A DNA stretch of 5,820 nt. Source: Klebsiella pneumoniae (GTDB lineage Bacteria; Pseudomonadota; Gammaproteobacteria; Ga0077536). The first letter of the stretch is position 1. Every line of letters begins with the position of its first letter. Position numbers and translations under genes: made by a program. Below the pieces are notes generated by a model. It was not told the DNA's origin, did not search any database, and worked only from the letters and a program-made list of their open reading frames with translations. Where the stretch lies: assembly GCA_945873015.1 (NCBI GenBank), contig CAMCBY010000286.1, positions 1-5,820 on the forward strand. Direction: 5' to 3'. This document shows, in pieces, positions 1 to 4,910 of this stretch.

Positions 1-68
1 AGGCCGGATATCCCGGCACCGACTACCGCAATACGCAGTGGTGCTACGCGCCCGCTCTGATCCTGCAT
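1..68 (-). CDS. N-terminus of FAD/NAD(P)-binding oxidoreductase (partial)
   Basis: The minus strand opens with ATG at 68-66 and runs off the window edge. The 22 visible residues begin MQDQSGRVAPLRIAVVGAGI and continue S-G. This is a beta strand followed by the GxGxxG dinucleotide-binding loop (GAGISG), typical of the N-terminus of FAD-dependent oxidoreductases and amine-oxidase-like flavoproteins. A ribosome binding site GAGGA lies at 79-75, six bases before the start. A candidate RpoE-type promoter sits just upstream on the same strand. From family knowledge, rpoE-chrR loci often sit beside an operon encoding a predicted NAD/FAD-binding protein, a DUF1365 protein and a cyclopropane-fatty-acid-synthase-like methyltransferase. 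This gene fits the first of these, but the rest lies outside the window, so the exact family is inference. The Rossmann start is clear; substrate and product are unknown. Confidence 0.8.
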   Translation of the reverse strand, partial: MQDQSGRVAPLRIAVVGAGISG

Positions 69-97
69 GCCGAGTCCTCGTGGTGGTGCCCTGCGAT

Positions 98-127
98 AGG
101 TTACGTTATCGAGAGGAGGGTGGATCA
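98..127 (-). promoter_or_regulatory. Candidate RpoE (ECF) promoter for the FAD oxidoreductase
   Basis: On the minus strand, TGATCC (127-122) is followed by an 18-base spacer and TAACCT (103-98). The Rhodobacter sphaeroides RpoE consensus, as I recall it, is TGATCC at -35 and a TAAGA-like -10 about 18 bases away. The start point would fall near 91, giving a leader of about 23 nt that contains the GAGGA ribosome binding site of the gene starting at 68. The -35 is only 13 bases from the oppositely oriented -35 of the rpoE promoter. Confidence 0.72.
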
Positions 128-140
128 CTTGGCTATCCGC

Positions 141-170
141 TGATCCAGGCGTTGGCGCGCTGCGTACAAG
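141..170 (+). promoter_or_regulatory. Candidate autoregulated RpoE promoter for rpoE-chrR
   Basis: TGATCC (141-146), an 18-base spacer (147-164) and TACAAG (165-170) form a plus-strand ECF-type promoter. The -35 is identical to that of the divergent promoter on the other strand and has the same spacing. The -10 keeps only the leading TA of the expected TAA. Transcription would begin near 176-178, at or a few bases before the candidate start codons of the sigma factor. That rules out longer versions of the reading frame starting upstream and implies a leaderless or very short-leader mRNA. RpoE autoregulation is established in R. sphaeroides; its use here is inferred from the site. Confidence 0.65.
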
Positions 171-175
171 ATGCC

Positions 176-823
176 ATGATGAAATTCTGCATGACCGACC
201 GACACCCCCCAGAGGACGCCGCCATTCTGCCGTTTCCTGCGTCCGAGGAGCGCGCGCCAGTCGATCGCGCAGCCCTCGAGCGAGACGAGGAAACCGCCTT
301 GCTGGTGAAGGTGCGCGAACATACCGACCGGGCCGCTTTCCGCCGCCTGTTCGAGCTGTTGGCACCGCGTATCAACAGCCATCTGCGGCGCGGCGGCATG
401 AACCCCGCCGATGCCGAGAACCTGCTGCAGGACGTGTTCCTGGTGGTATGGCGCAAGGCCTCGATGTTCGACGCGCGGCTGGCTTCGGCACGCACCTGGA
501 TCTTTACCCTGGTGCGTAACCGCCGCATCGACCTCGAGCGCGCCGCCCAGCGCGAGCAGCGATTGATCGCGGATTTTGCGCGCAGCGATGGCGCCGCCGA
601 GAGCTACGAAGTCGATCTGATGGCGCAGGCGTTTGGGGCGCGCATCGGCGCGATGCTCGGGCAATTGCCGGTAGAGCAGCGCGAAGTGCTGATCAAATGT
701 TATGTGGAAGGCAAATCACAACGGGAAATTGCTGAGGAAAGCGGCTTGCCCATCGGCACAGTGAAATCGCGCGCGCGGCTCGCATTCGAGCGTGTGCGCG
801 CTGCGTTCGGAGAAGGACGATGA
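176..823 (+). CDS. rpoE: ECF RNA polymerase sigma factor, RpoE (ChrR-linked type)
   Basis: This is an extracytoplasmic-function sigma70 factor that directs RNA polymerase to stress promoters when released by its anti-sigma partner. Numbered from the ATG at 176 (215 aa), region 2 spans about residues 47-120: DAENLLQDVFLVVW is the 2.1/2.2 core-binding helix and ARTWIFTLVRNRRID is region 2.4, which reads the -10. Region 4 spans about 160-207, with the LPVEQREVL and SQREIAEESGLPIGTVKSRA helix-turn-helix that reads the -35. The stop overlaps the chrR start (ATGA), so the two are translationally coupled. The start is uncertain. ATGs at 176, 179 and 191 all lack a clear Shine-Dalgarno sequence, and the frame is open up to GTG 38. 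The candidate promoter at 141-170 would put the mRNA start near 176-178, favouring a leaderless 179 or the ATG at 191. Pairing with ChrR points to the ECF11-like group that responds to singlet oxygen and peroxides in alphaproteobacteria. Confidence 0.93.
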   Translation: MMKFCMTDRHPPEDAAILPFPASEERAPVDRAALERDEETALLVKVREHTDRAAFRRLFELLAPRINSHLRRGGMNPADAENLLQDVFLVVWRKASMFDARLASARTWIFTLVRNRRIDLERAAQREQRLIADFARSDGAAESYEVDLMAQAFGARIGAMLGQLPVEQREVLIKCYVEGKSQREIAEESGLPIGTVKSRARLAFERVRAAFGEGR

Positions 824-1470
824 GCGAAATGCAACATCCTGAAAGTGGTTGGTTGATGGATTATGCCTGCGGCCACCTGAGTCAGGCCTTTGACATTGTG
901 ATTGCGACGCACCTGCTCGGCTGCACAAGTTGCCGCGCGGATCTGCAAATGGCAGAGACGCTCGCCGCCGACGTGATGATCAACGGCGGCGCGATGGCGC
1001 CGACCTTGGAGGCTGACGACATCCTCACTACCCAGCGCAGCGCACCCGCGATGCCGAGCTGGCGTCCCAGTGGCGCGATGTCCGGGCCACTCGATTTGAA
1101 TGCAGTGGCGGGCAGTTATCTGGCGCTGGGTGAATCGGCGTTGCGATGGCGGGGTGTGGGCGGCGGTGTGGCGGTAGCAAAACTGCGTAGCGGCGAAGGC
1201 GACCGTTTGTGGCTGCTGCGTGCGCAACCTGGCGCCGTGCTGCCCCGGCATAGCCATAGCGGCAGCGAACTGACGGTGGTTTTGCAGGGTGCGTACGTGA
1301 TTGACGACCGTATCTTCGGCGTCGGTGACCTCGAGGACGCCGATGAAAGCACCAGTCACCAGCCGATAGTCACCACCCGTGGTGAGTGTCTGTGCCTGGC
1401 GGCGACCACCGGCCCCTTGAAGTTTGACGGCTGGGCAGCGCGCCTCGCGCAGCGTTATCTCGGCATCTGA
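820..1470 (+). CDS. chrR: Zinc anti-sigma factor ChrR (ASD plus cupin domain)
   Basis: ChrR binds and inhibits RpoE in the cytoplasm and releases it under singlet-oxygen or related stress. The protein is 216 aa. The N-terminal zinc anti-sigma domain (about 1-85) has His6, His31, Cys35 and Cys38 (motif HLLGCTSC). As I recall them, these are the same positions as the zinc ligands of R. sphaeroides ChrR. The C-terminal cupin domain (about 100-200) has PRHSHSGSEL, giving His144, His146 and Glu150, plus His180 as the fourth likely metal ligand. A CxC pair at 189/191 (ECLCL) matches the cysteine pair of the R. sphaeroides protein. The start is clear: ATG overlaps the rpoE stop by four bases and is preceded by GGAGAAGG at 809-816. 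Both domains look intact, so the protein should both bind sigma and sense stress. No transmembrane segment is seen. Confidence 0.93.
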   Translation: MSEMQHPESGWLMDYACGHLSQAFDIVIATHLLGCTSCRADLQMAETLAADVMINGGAMAPTLEADDILTTQRSAPAMPSWRPSGAMSGPLDLNAVAGSYLALGESALRWRGVGGGVAVAKLRSGEGDRLWLLRAQPGAVLPRHSHSGSELTVVLQGAYVIDDRIFGVGDLEDADESTSHQPIVTTRGECLCLAATTGPLKFDGWAARLAQRYLGI

Positions 1471-1529
1471 AACTGTGCGGCGGCGCGCGGCGCTATGCGG
1501 CGTCGCAAGAATGCGCAAGACTGCCGCGC

Positions 1530-2054
1530 ATGCTGCGCCCTCTGCTCCGTCGTTGGTTACCCGATCCCGATAAATTACGCGCCCGTCGCAGTCTGCGCTG
1601 GATGGGGCCCCTGCTCGATCGGGCCTGGTTATGGCGCGCCAGCCGCCACGGCGTAGCTGCCGGGCTGGCGTCCGGCTTTTTCCTTGGTTTGCTGGTGCCC
1701 ATCGGTCAGGTTGTTTTCGCCTGCGTCGCTGCGCTGGTGCTGCGCGCCAACCTGCCCGCTGCGGTGTTTGCCACGTTTGTTTCCAATCCGTTGACGACGC
1801 CGGCGATCCTGCTGGCGGGTTACCACCTGGGCACCCTGGTGCTGGGGGTGCCGCCGTCCCTTGCCGAAGGTGTGCTGGCTGAGTTGCCGCTGGTTGAGCG
1901 ACTGACGGCGATGGGCGAACCCTTGCTGGTGGGTTTGTCCATCATGGCGACCGGCGGCGCCGTGCTGTGCTACGTGGGCGTGGTCGCTGTGTGGCGGCTG
2001 CCTGGTCTGGTGCGTCTTTTTCGTCAACGCAGGAGCGCCCTGCGCCGCAATTGA
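1530..2054 (+). CDS. DUF2062 family small integral membrane protein
   Basis: The 174-aa protein matches the DUF2062 pattern. A basic, Trp-rich N-terminus (1-40) is followed by a glycine-rich hydrophobic segment with GFFLGLLVPIGQ (about 42-70), then RANLPAAVFATFVSNPLTTP (72-91) with the family's conserved N-L-P and NP signatures. Further hydrophobic stretches lie at about 92-108 and 132-155. The tail is strongly basic (RLFRQRRSALRRN), which suggests a cytoplasmic C-terminus. The function of the family is unknown; members are inner-membrane proteins, sometimes near cell-envelope or glycosyltransferase genes. It starts 59 bases after chrR on the same strand and has no clear promoter of its own, so it may be read through from rpoE-chrR. 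The ribosome binding site before ATG 1530 is weak. It ends close to the convergent small-RNA unit, with no plus-strand intrinsic terminator visible. Confidence 0.85.
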   Translation: MLRPLLRRWLPDPDKLRARRSLRWMGPLLDRAWLWRASRHGVAAGLASGFFLGLLVPIGQVVFACVAALVLRANLPAAVFATFVSNPLTTPAILLAGYHLGTLVLGVPPSLAEGVLAELPLVERLTAMGEPLLVGLSIMATGGAVLCYVGVVAVWRLPGLVRLFRQRRSALRRN

Positions 2055-2076
2055 AACGAGGGGCCGGGGAGGCGGA

Positions 2077-2096
2077 ATTTTCCGGTACCGGAAAAT
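2077..2096. repeat. Perfect 20-bp palindrome
   Basis: ATTTTCCGGT followed by its exact reverse complement ACCGGAAAAT forms a perfect dyad centred between 2086 and 2087. It lies 22 bases after the DUF2062 stop codon, and its right end overlaps the T-tract of the small-RNA 1 terminator on the minus strand. It could be an RNA hairpin ending the plus-strand transcript (8-bp stem, GTAC loop) or a dimeric protein-binding site. On the plus strand it is followed by A-rich, not T-rich, sequence, so it is not a classical intrinsic terminator in that direction. No equivalent lies beside the second repeat copy. Confidence 0.6.
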
Positions 2097-2125
2097 AAAA
2101 TGCCGGGCCTTTTGAGGGGCCCGGC
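2092..2125 (-). terminator. Intrinsic terminator of small RNA 1
   Basis: On the minus strand, an 8-bp GC stem (arms 2125-2118 and 2109-2102) closes an 8-base loop and is followed by ATTTTATTTT (2101-2092). The fourth base pair (2105 with 2122) is the reverse of the matching pair in copy 2, a compensatory change that keeps the stem. On the plus strand the hairpin has no T-tract, so it works in one direction only. Confidence 0.87.
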
Positions 2126-2178
2126 GAGGGGAGGTCCCAGAGACAGGGTTTCGAGGGGAGGTCGTTGTCTGTCTTGGT
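2093..2178 (-). ncRNA. Predicted small regulatory RNA 1 with double anti-SD motif
   Basis: A minus-strand transcript of about 86 nt is predicted, starting about 7 bases after the TATGAT -10 (near 2178) and ending in the T-tract of its own terminator (near 2093). A 6-bp hairpin (arms 2174-2169 and 2146-2141) presents a 22-nt loop containing GACCUCCCCUCG. A second identical 12-mer lies in the linker between this hairpin and the terminator stem. CCUCCCC is complementary to ribosome binding sites, so both copies should be free to pair with mRNA starts. No plausible reading frame is present. The layout resembles other small RNAs with exposed C-rich anti-SD loops, such as the CcsR (cuckoo) RNAs of Rhodobacter and the tandem sibling NmsR RNAs of Neisseria. 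That is an analogy of architecture, not claimed homology. I do not recognise the family. Exact ends are estimates. Confidence 0.8.
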
Positions 2179-2185
2179 GAGGCAC

Positions 2186-2213
2186 ATCATACCGCGATTA
2201 TGCGGCAGTGCAA
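2186..2213 (-). promoter_or_regulatory. Sigma70-type promoter of small RNA 1
   Basis: The minus strand reads TTGCAC (2213-2208), a 16-base spacer and TATGAT (2191-2186). Both hexamers are close to the sigma70 consensus. GGAAACATA (2240-2232) lies 18 bases upstream of the -35, exactly as in copy 2, and may be an activator or UP-like element. The spacer contains a short inverted repeat, CCGC (2192-2195) and GCGG (2202-2205). Confidence 0.8.
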
Positions 2214-2271
2214 CATTCAATTTGGAACAACTATGTTTCCAAGTCGCTGAGGTCGGATTTCCCGATGCCCC

Positions 2272-2303
2272 AAAATAAAATGCCCGGCCTTTGGGGGCCG
2301 GGC
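2272..2303 (-). terminator. Intrinsic terminator of small RNA 2
   Basis: On the minus strand, an 8-bp GC stem (arms 2303-2296 and 2289-2282) closes a 6-base loop and is followed by ATTTTATTTT (2281-2272). The pair 2285 with 2300 is C-G where copy 1 has G-C, and the loop is two bases shorter. It would also stop any readthrough from the amidase operon upstream on the same strand. Confidence 0.87.
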
Positions 2304-2356
2304 GAGGGGAGGTCCCAAGGACAGAGTTTCGAGGGGAGGTCGTTATCTGTCTTGGT
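2273..2356 (-). ncRNA. Predicted small regulatory RNA 2 with double anti-SD motif
   Basis: This is the sibling of small RNA 1, on the same strand and upstream of it, about 84 nt long. It starts near 2356, after its own TATGAT, and ends in the T-tract near 2273. The 5' hairpin keeps the GACAG/CTGTC core (2320-2324 with 2347-2351), plus one extra inner pair (2325 with 2346) that copy 1 replaces with an outer pair. The loop again holds GACCUCCCCUCG, and a second copy lies just before the terminator stem. All functional parts are kept while loops and spacers have drifted, which is the pattern expected of two maintained sibling RNAs. Separate promoters suggest separate control. Homology beyond this window is unknown to me. 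Confidence 0.8.
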
Positions 2357-2363
2357 GCGATGC

Positions 2364-2391
2364 ATCATACCGAGATTTTGGTGCATCGCAA
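2364..2391 (-). promoter_or_regulatory. Sigma70-type promoter of small RNA 2 with inverted repeat
   Basis: The minus strand reads TTGCGA (2391-2386), a 16-base spacer and TATGAT (2369-2364). GGAAACATA (2418-2410) lies 18 bases upstream, as in copy 1. Perfect inverted arms TGCGATGCA (2356-2364) and TGCATCGCA (2382-2390) flank the spacer. One covers the start point up to the edge of the -10, the other overlaps the -35. Copy 1 lacks this perfect dyad. It may be an operator specific to RNA 2. Confidence 0.78.
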
Positions 2392-2419
2392 CAATCATTT
2401 TGAAATAAATATGTTTCCG

Positions 2420-2523
2420 AATATGAATAAGTGATTCAAATTCCGTAACACGTGAATTCTGCTGGCAACGCTGTCCCCATGCCGTTCCGCCGGGCCGCCC
2501 GCGCGACCCGGCAGCAGGCGTAT
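2420..2523. other. Intergenic stretch between small RNA 2 and the amidase gene
   Basis: No gene is seen here. The left part is AT-rich and continues the upstream flank of the RNA 2 promoter. The right part is GC-rich and contains an inverted repeat GCCGGG (2489-2494) and CCCGGC (2507-2512) with a 12-base gap, just beyond the stop of the minus-strand amidase gene. No T-tract follows it on either strand, so I do not call it a terminator. It may be a 3'-end stabilising hairpin. Confidence 0.4.
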
Positions 2524-4782
2524 TCAGTCCAATAAAGGCTTGTTGCCAATAAAGCGGTCGAGCACATTGCGGGTAATACGCGAGACGTTGTTTTTGTACT
2601 TGTTATGCGCCAGCGAGCCTGGCCATGCGATGGACGACGTCGAGAATACGCCGCCACCATTGGTGGTCGGGTAGAACACCATGTCGGCCCGTACCAGCTC
2701 GCTTTCCTGACCGCCGGTGCCGGGGTAGTTGATCAGCAACTCCTCGCAGACCACCAGATAGATATCGGTGTGATCCACAGACGATGCCAGCCAGTAGGCG
2801 CCGGGCGGCGTGCCGAGGCTGCGGTCATAGCGGTCGAGTTCCAATCCGGCGGCGCCGCCGCCGATCAGACCGAAGTCACCGATACGCTCGTCGGCACCGA
2901 CACCGGCCATGATCCATTGCACTTCCTTCTTCATGCTGTCCGGCTTGCGCAGGTAGTACGAGGAGATATCAAAGCCCTGGGCGGTAAAGCCGGTGCCGAC
3001 AATGCCCTGCGGTGCGCGGCCGTTGCGGCGCCACAGGCCGCCATACTCGCCAGTGAATGAGTGGTAGTACTCGCCGGTGCGCGCCTCCCAGGCGCGGATG
3101 CCGCCCTCGGCACGCCGCACTTCCATTACACCCGCTTGCTCGCGGTGAAACGCCACGCGCCAATACCAGCCGTTGGCGCCGAGATACATGAGGCGCCCAC
3201 CGCGTTGCTGGTAGGCATCCATCGCATCCCACATCTCCTTGGAGTGGTATTCGGGATGGGAAGCGGTGATCACGACCTTGTACTGCTCAATCGCGGACAC
3301 GCCCTGGTAATGCAGTTCTTCGTCGGTGATGACGTCGTAGTCGTAGCCCATCGCCTCCAGCCAGTTGATGGTGTGGGTATCGGCGTTGAACTGCCACAGC
3401 GTCGAACCGGTACCTCCCAGCCATGAGCGATATTTCGGGCGCATGTTGAGTATCGGTCGCAGTCGCGAGGTGTAACACACGCCTGAGCCGTCACTGTGAG
3501 TGTCATAACAGCTCGCGCCGTATTCGCGATGCTCATTGCGATACAGGTCCTGGCGCTCGTGTTCCACCAGGCGTCCGCCCAATAACTGCGCTATCGGTGC
3601 ATCGGACCCCATGTGCTCATTGGCATAGGCCATGTAGCTGGCGGTCGGCAGCAGGAAACAGATTTTGGCGGTGGCCTTGCCGCGCGGCGGCAGGATCGCA
3701 AACGGCACGTAGTCTTCGTCTTCGAGATTTTTGCCACAACGCAGACGCGCTGCATACAGGCCGCTCTTCAAATTCTTTGGCACGGTCAGCGATACATCCA
3801 CCTGCCAACCGGCGTCATGAATGTCGTCGTCGTGGAAATGGATCGCGCCGTACTGCTCCGGTGCGTGCCGCCAGCACATCTCCTCGCCATTCCAGTTGAA
3901 GCCGGTCATGCCACGTACCGGCATGTTCACCACCCGGCCGTGCAGGCGGTTGGCCGAGGTATCGCTGACATTGACGCTGGTAATGTCAGCGCCGAAGTCC
4001 CACGCAGCCACCACATCATTCAGTAACGCACCGCTGACACGTTTGGCCTTGAAGGCCTGCAGTTCGGCGTCACTCAAGGCCCTTGAGGCGATGCGCGGAC
4101 TGTCTATCTTGCCGTTGTAGTGCTGGCCACAGGCGGTGCGCCCTTTATCGAATTGCTGAAAGCTGGCGCCGATGATCAACGGGTCGCCATGGGCCAGATT
4201 CGGCTTGTGTTTGGCCTTGGTGTTCTTCTGCGCGGCGTCGCGCGTGCCCGCGTGATGATGAAGCGGCTCCTGCAACAGGCGTACGGAACGCGTGTTGGCA
4301 TCGTAGCTCGCCGCCACGAAATACCATTCATGGGACAACAGCGCCCGCCCGGTGCTGATGGTTTCAACGCGTCCCTTGCCGGCGCCGATGCGCAGGCTGA
4401 GGCCCTTGGCGCCGATGACAAGTTCAGCGCCACGCAGCGCACTCTGCGACCAGGCCGAGATCAGCGCTTGTTCGCCGCGTGCGGGTGTGGTCGGCCAGAT
4501 GTAGGCGGCAAAGGTGAAACTCTCAAGCGAGGCCAGCGCTTCGCAGGCAGGCACCTCAACAAAAGAGCCGGCGTGTATGACCTGACGGCGGCCTTTGTAG
4601 GTGCCGTTCGCCGGTGTGTTGACCGGCTTTTCCTTGTAACCCGGACCATCGGGGTTCAGATCGCCGCAGATCAGCTGCACGATGTCGGCGCTGAAACGCC
4701 GCGCCTCGCAGTTGACCATGAAGTTGATGGTTTCGCCGGGCGCCACGCTGACGCGGTCGGCATAGGCGGTGATTTTCATCAT
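2524..4782 (-). CDS. dmfA2: N,N-dimethylformamidase-like large (beta) subunit
   Basis: The 752-aa protein resembles the large subunit of N,N-dimethylformamidase (DMF + water to formate + dimethylamine), a cytoplasmic mononuclear-iron amidohydrolase whose known large subunit is about 762 aa. Residues 1-80 look like a beta-rich domain. Residues about 85-250 form a LamG/concanavalin-like domain (SFTFAAYIWP, HEWYFVAASYD, NGKIDSPRI). From about 370 to the end lies the catalytic domain with a glutamine-amidotransferase-like fold. The known enzyme uses two Tyr and one Glu as iron ligands plus a nearby His. Here HPEY gives His509 and Glu511, and Tyr386 and Tyr426 are the likely tyrosines by spacing (Tyr383 and Tyr421 are alternatives). 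The start at 4782 has GAGGA (4795-4791) eight bases upstream. It follows the small-subunit gene after 128 bases. Many family members are untested, so the true substrate could be another formamide or amide. Confidence 0.85.
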   Translation of the reverse strand: MMKITAYADRVSVAPGETINFMVNCEARRFSADIVQLICGDLNPDGPGYKEKPVNTPANGTYKGRRQVIHAGSFVEVPACEALASLESFTFAAYIWPTTPARGEQALISAWSQSALRGAELVIGAKGLSLRIGAGKGRVETISTGRALLSHEWYFVAASYDANTRSVRLLQEPLHHHAGTRDAAQKNTKAKHKPNLAHGDPLIIGASFQQFDKGRTACGQHYNGKIDSPRIASRALSDAELQAFKAKRVSGALLNDVVAAWDFGADITSVNVSDTSANRLHGRVVNMPVRGMTGFNWNGEEMCWRHAPEQYGAIHFHDDDIHDAGWQVDVSLTVPKNLKSGLYAARLRCGKNLEDEDYVPFAILPPRGKATAKICFLLPTASYMAYANEHMGSDAPIAQLLGGRLVEHERQDLYRNEHREYGASCYDTHSDGSGVCYTSRLRPILNMRPKYRSWLGGTGSTLWQFNADTHTINWLEAMGYDYDVITDEELHYQGVSAIEQYKVVITASHPEYHSKEMWDAMDAYQQRGGRLMYLGANGWYWRVAFHREQAGVMEVRRAEGGIRAWEARTGEYYHSFTGEYGGLWRRNGRAPQGIVGTGFTAQGFDISSYYLRKPDSMKKEVQWIMAGVGADERIGDFGLIGGGAAGLELDRYDRSLGTPPGAYWLASSVDHTDIYLVVCEELLINYPGTGGQESELVRADMVFYPTTNGGGVFSTSSIAWPGSLAHNKYKNNVSRITRNVLDRFIGNKPLLD

Positions 4783-4910
4783 GATTCAAATCCTCATCGC
4801 AGCCAGCGTGCTGGCGCCGCGGCTGGCTTGCCGCGAATTCGCATTTGCACGTCGTTTGGAAATCTGTGGTTGGCGAAAGGCGCATGGCGGACATGCGCAC
4901 GGTCGCCGCG
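4783..4910 (-). other. Intersubunit gap with hairpins
   Basis: This 128-base gap between the small and large subunit genes is unusually long for a two-subunit enzyme. Reading the minus strand, it holds a hairpin GCGCAT/ATGCGC (4898-4893 and 4885-4880, 7-base loop) soon after the small-subunit stop. Close to the large-subunit start, GCCAGC (4802-4807) can pair with either GCTGGC (4810-4815) or GGCTGGC (4821-4827), giving two exclusive folds. No convincing small gene or promoter was found. The hairpins may affect mRNA stability or subunit ratio; that is inference. Confidence 0.35.

Larger units (their letters stand above)
2092..2241 (-). repeat. Tandem direct repeat, copy 1 (small-RNA unit)
   Basis: This stretch aligns throughout with 2272-2419 at an offset of 178-180 bases. 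It carries, in the same order, the A-rich block and terminator hairpin, two copies of CGAGGGGAGGTC (2125-2136 and 2152-2163), the CTGTCTTGGTG block, a -10 and -35 on the minus strand, and TATGTTTCC (2232-2240). Similarity is highest in the transcribed part and promoter and falls off beyond TATGTTTCC. The two copies are separated by about 30 unrelated bases. The best reading is an old tandem duplication of one complete transcription unit, kept functional in both copies. Confidence 0.88.
2272..2419 (-). repeat. Tandem direct repeat, copy 2 (small-RNA unit)
   Basis: This is the second copy of the duplicated unit, matching 2092-2241 from the A-rich block through TATGTTTCC (2410-2418). CGAGGGGAGGTC again occurs twice (2303-2314 and 2330-2341). 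The -10 hexamer is identical to that of copy 1, and the -35 differs in its fifth and sixth bases. The upstream part is more AT-rich than in copy 1. Confidence 0.88.

Noticed and set aside
1..60. Plus-strand frame ending in TGA at 58-60 as the tail of an upstream gene
   Set aside because: The same bases on the minus strand encode a clear start codon, ribosome binding site and GAGISG nucleotide-binding motif, which explains them better.
38..175. N-terminal extension of the sigma factor from GTG 38
   Set aside because: It overlaps the start of the divergent flavoprotein gene and both predicted promoters, adds no sigma-factor sequence, and would lie upstream of the predicted mRNA start.
2208..2408. 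Plus-strand open frame of 66 codons across the tandem repeat
   Set aside because: It lies antisense to the predicted small RNAs and their promoters, has no ribosome binding site, and its sequence is explained by the duplicated non-coding unit.
2092..2419. CRISPR array or insertion-sequence ends
   Set aside because: There are only two long units with internal promoters and terminators, no short regular repeat-spacer pattern, no target-site duplication and no transposase.
2489..2512. Intrinsic terminator after the large-subunit gene
   Set aside because: The inverted repeat has only a 6-bp stem, a 12-base loop and no T-tract on either strand.
2771..2797. TGATCC-N18-TA match on the plus strand
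   Set aside because: It lies inside and antisense to the large-subunit coding sequence with no gene downstream on that strand, so it is probably a chance match.
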